64,000 nt of DNA from Pholiota molesta (taxonomy: Eukaryota > Basidiomycota > Agaricomycetes > Agaricales > Strophariaceae): the NCBI GenBank assembly GCA_014925825.1, contig JACGCK010000096.1:113536-177535 (forward strand), in the 5' to 3' direction. The notes beneath the pieces were generated by a model. It was not told the DNA's origin. It did not search any database and saw nothing but the letters and a program-made list of their open reading frames with translations. Shown here in pieces: positions 1 to 12,728 of this stretch (position 1 is its first letter; each line of letters opens with the position of its first letter). The position numbers were made by a program, and so were the translations under genes.

Positions 1-377
1 CTAAGCGTACTAGTACTTCAACAAGGCAGGATAGTTTTCATATTCGTAGTTCCTGGGGTCCTCGAACCTTTCACTATACCTTGTCGTTTGAATGGTGATC
101 ATCATATGCAAAAATTGTACTGTTGAGCGAAATTACGAGCAACAGGTAGATAGCTGACTGGATAGATTTCGCCGTCGATTTCCATGAGGATAGCGGGGAA
201 CGCGCCGGATATAGTGTGACTCGGTTCGGTTTGATTACATATACTTTCCGATAAACCGTTCCTGAGGAATTTCGCAGGATGCCGCGAAGAAATCTCTCTA
301 CCTATGACTCTGGACCATAAGTAGCTCCCTATGTACGAAGCTCTATCTTGTGAAACCGACACTTTCTCGGGAGAAAG
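1..377. other. Left-edge stretch, no gene supported
   Basis: This is the region upstream of the first P450 gene. An open frame of 86 codons exists on the minus strand (102-362), but it has no recognisable domain or splice structure. I see no tRNA, repeat or clear TATA box. It presumably holds the promoter of the P450 that starts at 378. Confidence 0.4.
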
Positions 378-2740
378 ATGAGCGCCCTCACTACTGTGCT
401 CAATAACATCCCTCTCTCAATCTGGCTTTCTGCCCCGCTCTTGGCCTTTGGACTATTTCTTTCTGTTCGCGGTGGACTTCGATGGCAAACACTTAAGAAT
501 TTGCGCGGCCCATCCTCTAGCTCATGGCTGTATGGGCACCAAGTTGAATTCTACCGTCAAAATGATGTGGGCGAACTGGATTTTAACTGGGCCAACGAAT
601 ACGGCGGTGCTTGGAAGATCGACGGCTGCTTTGGCGTAAGGTTACTTTGATTTTCTCTATGGAGCTGTTTAATGACTTCGAGCATAGCGGAACATCTTGA
701 TGCTTTCGGATCCCAACGCCATTCGCCACACTATCCACACCATGGGGTACGGATACCCCAAGACCAGAGAGAGCAAGACTTTCACTGGCTTAGCTTTCGG
801 CCGCGGCGTCTCTTGGGCTGGAGGTCAGTACTTTCGAACGAATCTTGTACACCAATTTCGCTTATACGATATAGGTGAAACACACGTTCGTCACCGAAAG
901 TTGTTGAATCCCGCTTTCACTGCGCAAGCCCAGCGCCCCTTTTACCCTGTGTTCAGGCGTGTTGCAGCTCAGGTACTTATTCGACGTGATTGATCTCGCT
1001 GTAGCCCACTGAACATGGATACAGCTCACTAGCCAATGGAAAGACAAGCTCCAGGAGGGTGACTGTTCAGATTTCCAAGTCATGGATATTAGTCGCGGTC
1101 TCGTGAATACTACTCTCGACATTATCGGTGAAGGTAATTACTCGATGTCCTCGTTTCGTTTGGTCTCGCCTGAGCTCTTTCTTGTTTTAAAGCCGTTTTC
1201 GACTACCACTTCGGATCACTCGATGGTAAAGAAGATAAAAATGAATTCTCGGAAGTCTTTCACAACCTGTTGTAAGCCATCATTCCTACTACGATTGTTT
1301 TCGTTGCCTCAAGTAACTCGACCTAGCGCGGATTCGAATCTTTTCCCGCCTAAGGCTGCCATTCTTTTTGCCGCGAGTTGGGCATATTGGCCAGAAGTGA
1401 TCCTCCGTTACGTTGGAAACCTTCCGTTCCGTCAATTTATTCGCTTCAAAGACTTCCTGACTCACGGAAAGCAGCTTGGCAAAGATCTTATCGAGAACCA
1501 AGCTGCTGCCGTTGATGGTAAAAAGCGTCGCGATATTTTAAGCATTCTCGGTGAGCCTTTCTTCTGCATTTCTGACTGGACCATCATGCTTACAGCTTAC
1601 ACTAGTCGAGGCCAACAAAACCAACAGTAATGCTGATCGTCTTAGCGAAGATGAAGTCTTGTCCCAAGTAACGTGAGTTTTTTTTGTTCGTTATCTGAGT
1701 CGGTGATTCATGATGTATCAGGACACTCTTATTTGCCGGTCATGAAACCACCGCTACCACCCTTACCTGGATTATGTACGAATTAGCTAAACACCCTGAA
1801 GATCAAGCTCGTGTTCGAGAGGAAGTTCAAACCAAGCGTCTTAAGATTACAGCTAACGGGCAGAGAGATTTCACGGCAACTGATCTCGAAAGTATGACAT
1901 TTACTAATGCAGTTATCAAGGTATCTCTCGTTTTCTTTTTCACCGGTTGACCATCTAATAAATCATGTAATGTTTCCGTAGGAGGGCCTTCGAATGCATC
2001 CTGTAAGTTTTTCTGCCGCTTGTTTATCTTCATATCTTAATACGTTTGCTTAGATCTCACCCTGGATGTTTGTATTCAATCCTTACTACTTATGGGACTC
2101 GGAATCTGACTCAATTTTACATTAGCACTCGCGAAGCCGCAGTTCACGACGTGATTCCCCTCTCTGAGCCCGTCATCGGTATTGATGGAAAATCCATGTC
2201 GGAAATCAAAGTCGTTCCTGGACAACCTGTCCTCGTGTCAACTTGTGCCTACAATCGGTATGTGATACTTGTACTTGCATCGTCCAAAGACCTAATTCGA
2301 TATTTAGCCATTGTGGTGCGTGGGGTGAAGACTCTCATCAGTGGTCTCCCAATCGCCATTTGAACCAGGACATGAAAGACAAGCAGACTCCTGTTGGTCT
2401 TTACTCCAATCTGTAAGAACATTTCTTCTTAAAATGTTCGAAAATTAACATCCCTATGCACGCAGTTTAACCTTCGCCGGCGGACCTTCGGGATGCATGG
2501 GATGGAGATTTGCGTCAGTCATTCCCAAATTTCTTTACCCAGATGTGAAGCTAACTTTACGCCGTTAGACTGACTGAAATGCAGTCTACCGTTGTTGAAA
2601 TGGTGGAGAATTTTGAGTTCTGCGCTCCTGCGGATAACGTCAAGATGTTGCGTACCCCAGTCGGTGCAATCATGGCTCCTATGGTCGAGGGTAAATTTGA
2701 GGAACGAACTCAAATGCCGCTGGGAGTTCGTCCGCTCTAA
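378..2740 (+). CDS. Cytochrome P450 monooxygenase (apparently intact, multi-exon)
   Basis: A haem-thiolate monooxygenase, probably anchored in the ER membrane by its hydrophobic N-terminus (residues about 10-30). The first exon (378-635) opens with [10 protein letters not shown], and short GT..AG introns follow at about 636-687, 824-874 and 973-1024, with more downstream. The frame stays open when they are spliced. P450 hallmarks appear in order: the C-helix [18 protein letters not shown] (WxxxR-like), the I-helix [15 protein letters not shown] (about 1722-1765), the K-helix ExxR as EGLR (1982-1993), a WSPNRH segment, and the Cys-ligand loop [10 protein letters not shown] (about 2465-2495). 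The usual Arg two residues before the Cys is replaced by Ser. The C-terminus ends LGVRPL with stop TAA at 2738-2740. Substrate cannot be read from sequence. Neighbouring P450, glycosyltransferases and an ABC exporter suggest specialised metabolism. The exact exon list is inferred; the family call is secure. Confidence 0.9.
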
Positions 2741-4483
2741 ATCGTCGATTTAAATGCATGCAACTCTTGGATACTTCAGTATCATGCCGTTTTCTTAAAT
2801 AGACAGATACTCGTTTTGTATGCTTATCTGTATTGAATCTTTTCGAGAGCGATGGGTGTAGCATATAAGTTAATGAAGTTGGCGACTGGATTAGATTAGA
2901 TATCGTCGGTAGCACAGCATGTCCGTATGTAGACGCGCGCAGTGTTGTGACGAACAGATCATGTCTTGCCTACTGCCATCGCGTGCTTGCCTAGCGTGCG
3001 CCTGCTCGACGCGTTCCCGAACCTTGCCAGACTCGGATCCCAAGCTGCCACATAGATTGTCCTACTCGAACATATGTCTAACAAAACTCAAAGGGTCTAA
3101 GTAGTATTATATGGTAAGAGCATAGATGATAAGAACAGAAAGTAACTGAATGATCCCATGGGTATAACTCCAAACCACGGTCGAGCTGAGCTAGTTTCGC
3201 AAGTTGCGAGTCCATGGCCGGCCTTGACCGGTTCACCGCCTGGACACTCAAATAAGTAGAAAGCATCTACTTTCGGAGGCAGATCTTCGCCGATCCCGAT
3301 TACATAGCGAATGTTTTTAATCTATAACGCTGAAGCGCAGCCCCGCTCCCGCCCCAAGCGGGGTTGAAAAAGCATACTCTTTGACTCCATAACTACAAGG
3401 GGATGTCTACTCCAAGTCTAGGTACGTACTTCTTCGAATCGCTGCATTAATCTCAGTACATACTGGTATAAGATACACGGCTATGACTCTGACAGCCTCG
3501 AACGCGAAGGTGTAGCCATTCCTTCCAACTTCCAAGCCTTCGCCAAGCTTGGCCATTCCGAACTTGGCGGGGTCGCTAATTTACAAGGCCTCAACCGAGC
3601 CTCAACAAACCTCATGCTGCCTCGACTCTCGACCCAACCGAAATCAATCGGTCACAAATGATCTTCACAGTTGATGTAGAATCTCGACTACCCTGATAAT
3701 CGTCTAATAGCATATGTAAGAAGATAAGATAACATGTTTCGTTGGAACAATGCTGCTGAGCGATACGGGTGATTGACTTGTGGCACAATCAAGAAGTAAC
3801 TAACGCCTTGCATTTCTTGACATAACCGGGCATGAGTCCATGAATGTTCAATCATATCACCACCGCTCACCACCGCTCACCACCGCCGCTGTATTGTAAA
3901 TGATTTTATACTGTCTCCGTGATTCTTTCTGATACGCCCTCAAGGCCTCATGTCTCGAATACTATGCAAAGCCCCATGGAGTACTCGCTGAACTCGTAAA
4001 CGTCCTTTTGTCGTCGCCGTTTCATGGATATTTCGCAGCTGCAACTTCTGATGGTTTGGCTTCTCGCGTAAGAATGGGCATTGTTTGGAGTTAATGAGAC
4101 GTGAGAGACAGGCTACAGTAGAAATGATGATCATGCTTAAACCCGAATATATCTATCAGCGATTCAAACGAGATAACTTGGGTCTTTAGTAGCATCGGAT
4201 ATCTTTTTCTTGAAAGAAACGAAGATACAAGTAAACCCGAGTGTTATTGCGGCGACTCTCCCATTGCGGCGAGGCTCTGGGCGATGTAATAATGAATATT
4301 TTTACGGAACGAAACACTTTTTAGACTAGTTAAGTCTAAATTGATCTCAGATCAGCAAGCTATGAAATCATACATAGGCCGCTTGTCTACCCAATTCACT
4401 TTCTCTTCCTGTTGAACTTTTGCTCTGACGCTCGTGGAATTCGTCCAATTTGGTCTTAGTTTGAGCTCTCCTTCCAATTCACA
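2741..4483. other. Intergenic stretch between the two P450 genes
   Basis: About 1.7 kb with no convincing coding region on either strand. It contains a 10-bp tandem repeat (CTCACCACCG, three copies, about 3861-3892) and a short inverted repeat CCCCGCT/AGCGGGG near 3343-3365. The part just before 4484 is pyrimidine-rich and presumably the promoter of the second P450. Confidence 0.4.
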
Positions 4484-6720
4484 ATGGAGTCCTCCTCTGG
4501 CAGCTTGTTCATACTCGTCGCAGTTTCATCCCTCACTGTCGTATGGCTGGCAAAAAGACTGTCCGTCTCCCGCAATATACAAGGCCCCATTTCTTCATCC
4601 TTCCTGACGGGTAATTGCGTTCAAATAGCGCTTAATGTTATCATTCATACTGAATATGAATATGCGTCAGGGAACTTGTTGGACTTATAGCCCCAGAAAC
4701 GGGACGCGATTGGCAGCTCAATACCAGTATCGTTCATGGAGGGATAGCGAGGATTCGGACGCTGTTCGGGGTAATTATCATCATTTTTCCCACGAAGCTC
4801 AACATACAACTCTGACCGCTACATCATCTCAGGGAGCGCATTGTTAGTGAGCGATCCTAAAGCTCTGAATCACATCCTGGTCAGAGAACAGGATGTCTTC
4901 GAGGAATGGAGCGCCTTCGCCTCGTAAGTTCCCTGGCTACTTATTCATACGTACGACCAACTAATCGTCCTTTTCTGTTTGATAATCAGCACAAATGCTT
5001 TATTATTCGGAGATGGCCTTGTCGCCACCATTGGGAATCAGCACAAGAAGCAACGCAAGATGTTGACGCCGGCATTCTCAATCAAACATCTTCGTGGCAT
5101 GACTCCCATGTTTGTGTCCATCGCAGAGAAGTACGCGCGTCTTCAATTCAGACCCAGCCGCACTGACCCTTTTGGTGAAGCTTGAAACGCATATTTCGTC
5201 TATGATTCAAAATCGACCCAAAGAAATCGACGTCACGTCTTACTTGAACAGGTTCGCTCTCGAAGCGGTGGTAGAGGCGGTATGGGTTATTCCTTCGGAA
5301 AATTGTCGGAGCCAAATGAATTTTCGACTGCTGCCAAGGATTTAGCGTAAGTGACTCGTTATTTTCAAGCGTACGATGCTTAGCTCTTTGCAGGGCAACT
5401 GTGTCGGTCATGGTCCCAGCTGCCCCATTCGCTCCTCTTTTCAAGTATCTCGGCCCTCCTGGATTTCGCAGGTTTATCCTCAAATTTATTCCATGGGCTC
5501 TTCTGCAGCGTCTGGTAGAGATCGTGAATATAATGGACGACGAGGTTAAAAAGATCTTCGCGGCGCAACAGAAGTCTCTTGAAGCTGGCGCTCAGCATGA
5601 GGCAGATGGAAAAGATATCATGAGCATACTCTGTGAGCTACAATCGTCGACAGACGTTGAGTGTGCTAACAATCTTCAAGTAAAGGCAAACAGTACCTCT
5701 TTAGGTTCAGACCGCATGTCGGATGCAGAACTCTTGGGCCAATGTCGTAAGTTACCTTGGTACTCCATCCACATCAATACGACTGAGTTCTGTAGGACGC
5801 TCATCTTTACAGCGACTGATACGACGTCCGGGCTATCGCACGCTTGCTTCATCTTCTTGCATTGCATCCCACGTACAAGATCGGCTGCGGCTGAGTTATA
5901 GAGGCTTACCATCACCAGGATGAGGCATCGACTTCAATAACGTGTCAGCTCTCCCGTATATGGATGCCGTAATCAGGGAGACGCTCCGAGTGTACGTTTA
6001 GAATCGCTAAGGTGGTATTCATACTAACGTAGTGTTTAATTTAGGTACCCGCCAATTCCAACGGTGTTTCGCCAGTAAGTACTGGAGTTTTATTTAGAAT
6101 TAATCTCTGAGCATCCTTAGAACTATGCAAGACACTATCGTACCCCTACTCCATCCTATAACTGGCGTCGATGGAAAAACGATACATGAACTTCACGTCC
6201 AGAAGGGCACCGACATCTTCATAGATATCCTGGGCGCAAATCACCACCCAAAACATGGGGCGCAGACGCGAGCGAGTGGAAGCCGGAGCGGTGGCTTCGA
6301 GCTCCCTGAAAGTGTTACCAGATCCGAGATCTCTCCGGGGTGTACTCCATCTGTGCGTATCACGCACTTTAACCAACACTTGTAGCTGATGGCAACTGGT
6401 GTAGGATGACGTTCATCGCGGGAAATCGTGCATGCATGTGAGTGCGCTCCCATCGTTTCTACAGCGCATTGCTCACTCCGATGTATCAGCGGCTTTAACT
6501 TCTCACAATTAGAATGAGTAAGTCATCGCGGCACGAGATATTGCAATGACACTAAACAAATGTAGAGGTACTTTTGGCCGTTCTTATTCAGTCATTGGAG
6601 TTTTCCGTGCCCAAAGATAAGGAGATTAGGTGGAACCTTGGTTTACTTATGACACCCGTCGTCAGAGGATCGAACTCCATTCACGGTCAACTTCCTCTCA
6701 TGATCAAGAAACTAGCATGA
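4484..6720 (+). pseudogene. Cytochrome P450, frame-broken copy
   Basis: A second P450, clearly diverged from the first. It has an N-terminal membrane segment (MESSSGSLFILVAVSSLTVV), then LLVSDPKALNHIL, then GNQHKKQRKMLTPAFS (C-helix). The I-helix reads LIFTATDTTSG, followed by a K-helix region (VIRETLRV), a WKPERW motif, and a canonical Cys loop FIAGNRAC followed by GFNFSQLEM. It ends at TGA 6718-6720. Several adjacent conserved blocks lie in different frames. Breaks are seen near 5269-5271 (before GRGGMGYSFG), near 5836 (after TTSG), near 5880-5905, near 6249-6254 (before WGADASEW) and near 6340. Each is repaired by a single missing base, mostly within a run of G, A or C. This is either a young pseudogene or homopolymer error. 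If the breaks are artefacts, the gene is a normal ER P450. Confidence 0.8.
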
Positions 6721-8681
6721 TGACGAGTTATAGAAGTAGCACTGCGATATAATTGCTGATAGAGTACTGTACTTAGTGTTCGATAGAGTGCCACGACAAA
6801 CTCGTTTTTAATGAACCTGGCGTCTCTTTAGAAAACAATCTTGACATGAATTTGAAGTCTATGCTACACTTAAGTTCGTTATACCTGCTTCGCATCGCTT
6901 CATTTACAGTAAGAATGTCTCCAAATTCAAAAGAATGCGAGATCAAAACATGGCGACGAAAGCATGTCATGATGTCTAAGGGCACTGCCACTTTTGGTCA
7001 TGAGCGCACGCGGCGCAGGCGTAGGCGCAATATCACCTTGCGTCTCCACGCCGCAAAGCACTGCATACGCAGTATTTATTGTACGTAGAGACGGTGTGGT
7101 GATATTGGGTTCCAGGGGCGGTAGGCAGCGGCGAGCCATCGCTCGCAATGCGATCAGAGCTGCATATCGCTGACCTGTGCTGCATAGAAGGCGGAGGACG
7201 GCGGTACCTCCCTATATGTGCTCGTTCGTCGCAGTGCGTCCACGATAGTTCACGCCGTCGCATGATGTAATTAAATGGACGAGCAGGACGGCAGCAACGC
7301 AACCCATCGTCGTTAGTGCCTGCAGCTGCCGCCGCTCGTTATCGTCGTGATCCTATTCCTGAGCCCGCAATGTGTGTAGGTTCGGCTTCACATGGCGCGA
7401 ACAGTTTGAGAGAGGTGCAATAGCATCGGTCGCGGGATGGGCGAGGATATTGCCATAACCTATGGTAAACGATTGGTGATGAGCTTCCAATGTAATGAGA
7501 GCGCGAACAAAATGGGCACGTACAGCATTCCAGGCCGAAATCCGATTCGCTGATATTGAACCCAGCTGAGCCGCACTTAACCAAGCAACTCATGAAGGTG
7601 ACCCCGCCGGAAACATAGAAGCGTGCAAGGAGCGTGGCCGGTTCTGCGAGAGAGAACATTGTTATATTTATGAGCAGTGGCAGCTGACCACGAAATTTAT
7701 AGAGGACAGACCGTTAATTCGATCTCAAGCTACGGTGTATATGATGGTGGGCTCCAAAAGAGATTCGAAGATCAGATATTTGGATAGGAAGCATAAAGAG
7801 CCACGTACCCAGATATCGTCCTTATATCCAACGAATTCGCCTTGAATTTCAGATTGATCATCCAGCACTTTCATGATAGCGAGCCAGAGAGCTACTACGG
7901 GTATCCAGACGGCGTAAATGCAATGATCTATTAAGACGGTGGGAAATGAAAACGAATTGAATGAGATAGGATCTAAGGTGATGACGAGAACGTAGGTGAC
8001 GTGAGATACGAGTTTTGAAAACGATGAGAGGAGATAGGACACGTAGCATATACGGTTGGGCTACCCACGGCGCACCCGTCCTTCTGAAACCACAGAACAA
8101 GAAAAACAGTATAGGCAGCATTCACCAGGAATATCGAAGCGCGAGAACCAAGCGAGAACCACGAGCCATAGTCCAACAGAACACGAACGTCGTCAGATTT
8201 GAAACAAACTGTGCTAACAAGTGGGCTAAAGACTCGTCGTACTCTTCTGCCCAAGGTGCACAAGTCAAGTGGGACTCGGGTTCGGAGCTGTTGAAGGCGG
8301 GAGCGAGAGTTGGAGTGCAAGGACAGTTCCAGAATCCAGAAGCGAGGGTTAAATTCACACGCACACAGCGCGCACGTGTCTTCCACGGATCAACTCGATT
8401 GATCGTCCTTCGGCGTCCTCTTCCTGCCCAATATGTACTATCAACTTAGTCCACCCACTCTCCGAAGACGAACGCTCACAATTCAAAACGAACGCTCATG
8501 ACGTCCAAGGATCAAAGTACAGGGGATGCGAAATTAGGTTGGGGGAGCACCTGGGGAGCACTAAGGTGACGCACCGAACCTTTCAAACTCAGCCGCCGAA
8601 CAGCCTGAACGTGAACAATTGGTGAACAAACAACCCTGACGTTTGTTCATCCCCTCGTTCATCTCCTCGTTCATTGTTCTA
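6721..8681. other. Intergenic or relic region, possible minus-strand membrane protein remnant
   Basis: No gene can be supported end to end. On the minus strand between about 8386 and 7725 there are hydrophobic stretches in successive frames (for example ASIFLVNAAYTVFLVLWF and AVWIPVVALWLAIMKVL), compatible with exons of a multi-pass membrane protein. No family is recognisable and the frame is not continuous. A further coding-like minus-strand patch lies at about 7339-7659. The part from 8450 to 8680 is rich in short direct repeats (CGTTCATC, GAACGCTCA) and is presumably non-coding. Confidence 0.3.
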
Positions 8682-9807
8682 ATGGCTAAGCTCTCCGATC
8701 TCAGTGCGGTAAAATTACGACTCGCCAACAACTCTCTGCTTCAGCTAAAGAACGCCATTGGCCATGACGGCTCTGGGAGGCATATCAAAATCGGCAGCTA
8801 CCAACATTAGAACTGCAACGCGCCAATCACTCTGGCTGCTTCAGCTTAAGAGAACTCTCGCGGAGTCCAGGGAGGCAGACTCAAGTGAGGCTCCATGTGG
8901 TTCGAGTACCAGCTTGATAATATGATATCTTCGGTGGAGTTGAAGCTGGAAAATCTCAGGTATGCCACGAGTTACGAAACGGCATTCTGTCAGCTCACTT
9001 CATATATTCTCGACGCTCCTCCAATATGCCCATGGACACCTTGGCCAACTGAGGCTTGAGTCTGAGGAACGCGCCATGATGGCCACTTCCCTTGGAGAGA
9101 ATGAATTTTTTTCTTCCGTAAATTCGTATCGACATCTGAACTTGTTAGAAAGTCTCGTTTTTAAGAAAGGTATGTTCCTGCTTCATTTGCGAACTTTTGA
9201 AATTCTCTCACACCTAGTCATAAAGCCGCAAGAACTCGTACGTGGATCACGCGTGCTACAGGACAAGAAATACAAGATTCTCAACATGAGACGCCTGTCC
9301 CAAGCACAACTGTCGTTCCCGACGTTTTCCAAACTCGGGAAATATGCGCTATCAGGAGCCTTCGTCTTTGAAGTCGACCTGAATATTCCGGAGGCTGATA
9401 TTCCCCAGGCTGCATGTGAACTGTACGTGTATGGAAGACGTCTCTGGTAAGTGGATTTTCTCCCAAGTACCTGTATTTATGTTTTCAATTCGCGATTTTA
9501 TTTAGGGTGAAGGCCATCCGTGGTGCTGTGACTAACGGACGTGGCTGGATATTTCTCCTTCTCAATTTTAATGACAACTATGACGGAGTGTACTACCTGT
9601 ACTCGGCAGTTGTCAGGTTAACCGCAACGTATGGTCCCAACGGTACGAACAAGATCCTGAAGCGCTTTGCTAATGTGATCGCTGGTGTTTTGTTGCATTG
9701 GGTAAGTTGATCTTACTCTGCATGGAAGAATTATTTATTCATTGCGCTCTCAGATCATCAATAGCTTTTCAAGTGTTGGAACCGATGATTGGTTCGAAGT
9801 AGAATAG
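8682..9807 (+). pseudogene. Unrecognised basidiomycete gene, probably broken (possible nuclease-like core)
   Basis: Starts MAKLSDLSAVKLRLANN, then meets stops and frame changes before a long clean stretch: MMATSLGENEFFSS, an intron at about 9170-9228, IKPQELVRGSRVLQDKKYK, then GAFVFEVDLNIPEADIPQAA. After an intron at 9449-9505 comes VKAIRGAVTNGRGWIFLLL. The last intron ends before a short exon finishing SVGTDDWFEVE with TAG at 9805-9807. The core FEVDLNIPEADIPQAACEL resembles the E..(Q)xxxEL layout of PD-(D/E)XK-type domains, but this is a weak pattern guess. A 36-bp near-duplicate of the LANNSLLQLK coding segment follows at about 8815-8855. The N-terminal half is not in one frame, so I call it broken. 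No function is assigned. Confidence 0.45.
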
Positions 9808-10278
9808 ACGATGGTATGTATCCCCAGATATATCATTATAATCTCCTTTAGCACATCCACAAACGCGCATAGCAGCCCACGCCGCTTGCTGGGCCAAGAA
9901 TCTGTGGTGTCGATTTTTTTTTGGCTAAGGCGCCATGATATCGATGTATTTGAATTTTGATTTTGAGTCTCTGGAAAGGAAAATCTATCCTGCACTCGCT
10001 CGCGCCGCGATTCAGCTCGGCGAGGTAGCCCGAAAGCTAGCCGTACAGGATGTCCTTCGCCGATTTGCAGTTTGCGCTTTCTCCATGTCCGTCGGATGGA
10101 CGCGCGATCGGGAACTTCGAAGGTGCGAGCGCGCATCTGGGGAGCGGGCTGTCCACAATGGGAAGTAAAAATCAATAGTTGATGATACGGAAGCGTGCCA
10201 TTTTCAATCTCAAACAGTTTATATTGAGCCGTCTTAGGGTCGATAAATCCGCTTCCAGAGTCCAACCACTACCTACGG
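9808..10278. other. Gap between convergent genes
   Basis: Lies between the 3' ends of the plus-strand gene ending at 9807 and the minus-strand glycosyltransferase ending at 10279. A long minus-strand open frame crosses it (9750-10265) but is charge-rich, overlaps the last exon of the plus gene and has no family features. I see nothing else here. Confidence 0.35.
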
Positions 10279-11821
10279 TTATCCATCTACACAAAAGCAG
10301 AGAACTCGCGAACCTTGATCAAGAATAAAATCTGCCGCCCTAGCCCTCCCCTGCTTCTTACGACACAACATTCCAAGTTCCGCCGATCTTCGTCGGTGGC
10401 TCCCATTGTCGTCACCTTTCTGACAGCCTCTTCCAGCTCCAGGACATTGAACTTCGGAGCAGTGCTTCGACAGCCGCATTCTCCGATCCCTAAATACTCT
10501 ACGCGGGTCGCATTGTCGTACAGATCGAACCATTGCGGAAGAATGACCTGAGGAACGCCGCAGCTAATAACCGGATCAGAAGGACTGGCGAGTCATGAAT
10601 AAGGTATTCACTTACTACGCGGACTCGAATATGAGTTGGCACCCCGTGGTGAACGAAGCAGATAACATTGGGATGCGACAAGACAGAGGTGATGGGCGCG
10701 TCCAACCAGACAGCAGCTCTAACGGTGTCGTGGGATAGCCGAACTCATCGAGACCGACTGGATGAGGGCGGAACTTCCCAACGTCTGGGAGCTTCCAGAG
10801 GAGCTGCATCTTGCGATCTCGAACGCCGAGAGAATCCCAGTGAGAGCGATCCGCGCGAGGTCCTCCGTGAATTCATAGTGCGTCCCCATCATAAAGAGGA
10901 CGGTCTCCGTCGGTCGAGCCAGCGCGTAAGGTCGTCGGACGGCTCCAGAGGCGCAGGTCAGCTAGATAGGCCCATAGAGCGTCATATTAGGCGGCACCAC
11001 CATCGGGAACTCCAGCTCTTCGAGGCCTTGGCAGATGTACGGGATGTCCTTCCGGAATTGGAACCCTGTAGATTTCTTTGCGCGAGGATCGAAGAGGAAG
11101 TGTACGCCCATCGCATCGTGAACCAGATATTTTGGAGCATGGAGCTCCAGGGACGGGAAACTGGATACCGGAGCCACCACTGCGAAGACTGCAATCAGCT
11201 CTGGAAGATTGAACGCGTCGAATGGCTTACCAGGGGTAATACCAGAAGGCGCGGCCGCTGGGCTGGGAGTCGAGCGCCATTCCCAAAGGCGGCATGCAGG
11301 TGTTGACGATGTATTTCGCGTCGACCGACTTGCAAGCCTCTATAGCTTGGTGGAAGACCATGTCCATCAGGATCACGTCGGGCCGCAGCGCAAGAGACAC
11401 GTTTGCAGTTCTGGATAGTCTCCTGGTATGCAGAATAAATTTGAGTAACGGAAAGACTGGATGATATAGGGTATCACCTCGAATTCAGCATCCGACCAAG
11501 GGCATAAAGCAGAGGAATCAACTCGAACGCGTAGTTCGATCGAGTAAGTGGGGGTGCTGATTCCATCGTGGGGCAATCCACTCCTCCAGATAGCATCCAT
11601 CTCGGTCACTCCAGTGATATTGTGGAAATGCAAGGAGGACCCGGCAGAAACTCCATCCTTCAACTTCTCCACGCGCTTCTCCAGCTCGGAGAAGGACGCG
11701 ACATGGATATTAGAGACTGCGGTCGAGAAAGCAGCTCAGAGACCAGAGACAAGATGGTAGTGGATTGTCCAGCCTCCGGATACGTGAAGACGAGCACGTT
11801 GAGGGGTTTTGCTGGCGCCAT
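10279..11821 (-). CDS. UDP-glycosyltransferase-type (GT1) enzyme, frame breaks present
   Basis: A family-1 glycosyltransferase that would transfer a sugar from a nucleotide sugar to a small acceptor, probably in the cytosol. It starts MAPAKPLNVLVFTYPEAGQS at 11821. Next come a VASFSELEKRVEKL-like helix, LHFHNITGVTEMDAIWRSG and, after an intron, DVILMDMVFHQAIEACKSVD with IVNTCMPPL. Further on are PYICQGLEELEFPM, TVLFMMGTHYEF, MQLLWKLPD and the donor-binding region (DAPITSVLSHPNVICFVHHG, then GVPQVILPQWFDLYDNATRV). The end is LCRKKQGRARAADFILD. Conserved blocks change frame near 10805-10815 and near 10375, each by one base. As in other genes here, this may be sequence error rather than inactivation. 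The family call is firm; the acceptor is unknown. It lies next to a second, diverged GT1 gene in the same orientation. Confidence 0.8.
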
Positions 11822-12728
11822 GGGAGCTGAACAGATGAGCCTACAAGTAGATATCGCGCGTCTTTGGCAGTTGAACTTTACGAAGTCCGTGAAATTCGCT
11901 CATGAAATGACGATTTGGCTGCTTCTTAGGGTACATGCATCTATTCATATCACCTTCACAGGCCGTCTGCGACTCCCGAAGTTGTTCCCTTTTTCCACGT
12001 CTTTCAGGGCTGATGTCGTACTGATTTGAATCAGCAGCGCAATTGGCCATGAAAGCATGGCGAGTGAGTTGGCTACTTACTCAAATGGTAAGAGAGTACA
12101 CCGCCAGTGGCGGGGAAATGTGATCGATTGACCGAATGCTGTGTGAGCCCGCTGAGCGGGCAGCGATGGCGCTGTGTCATAGGCTGTCATCGGTGTGGCC
12201 AATCCTGCGTCCATGCTAGCGTTGGTCTTCTCAGCCTTCTCAACAACGAAGAAAGACAATGGAAAAGAAGCTTTCCCTCACCATAGAGTATGTAAGTTTA
12301 CAATTTTAGCCCAAGACTCTCACTGGACACCACGTAGCGCCAGTCTCCGGTTGCTCGTTCATGAGAATCTAACAAGTGCAGAATCGCCGTTCATACGTCA
12401 CCGTCGCATTGAAGAAGGGCTTGGATAGTCTGAAGAACGGGAGACTCGGACAAAGGAGGAGTAAGAAGGAGTGAGAAGGAAGGTGATCACATCATCGATA
12501 GACGTTCCATTCAAACGTCGACCGGCGTTCAATTTCCCAAGGCATCGTCTGCATCAAGCACAACGGCACCCGGTCCGGGCGGACTGGAACTTTTCTCCTC
12601 ATCCATGCAACATCCATGATCAGTATTTTGCAGATATTGCTATCTTTATATGGAAAGACATACTCATTCTAACGATCTACTTTACTAAGGAGTATATGCA
12701 GATTATCGATACATTTCGATAGGAGGAC
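11822..12728. other. Spacer between the two glycosyltransferase genes
   Basis: About 0.9 kb. It should contain the promoter of the GT1 gene that starts at 11821 and the 3' untranslated part of the one ending at 12729. No domain-bearing reading frame, repeat or RNA gene is recognised. Confidence 0.4.

Noticed and set aside
102..362. Minus-strand frame of 86 codons at the left edge
   Set aside because: No splice context, no domain, and it sits where the P450 promoter is expected.
1320..1340. tRNA-like T-loop sequence (GATTCGAATC)
   Set aside because: Lies inside the P450 gene at an intron/exon junction and cannot be folded with matching acceptor, D and anticodon arms. Similar GGTTCGA strings elsewhere also failed.
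7033..7302. Minus-strand Arg-rich frames around 7.0-7.3 kb
   Set aside because: Basic, low-complexity translation with no start context or neighbouring exons.
9750..10265. Minus-strand frame of 171 codons
   Set aside because: Overlaps the last exon of the plus-strand gene, has no family features, and lies between two better supported genes.
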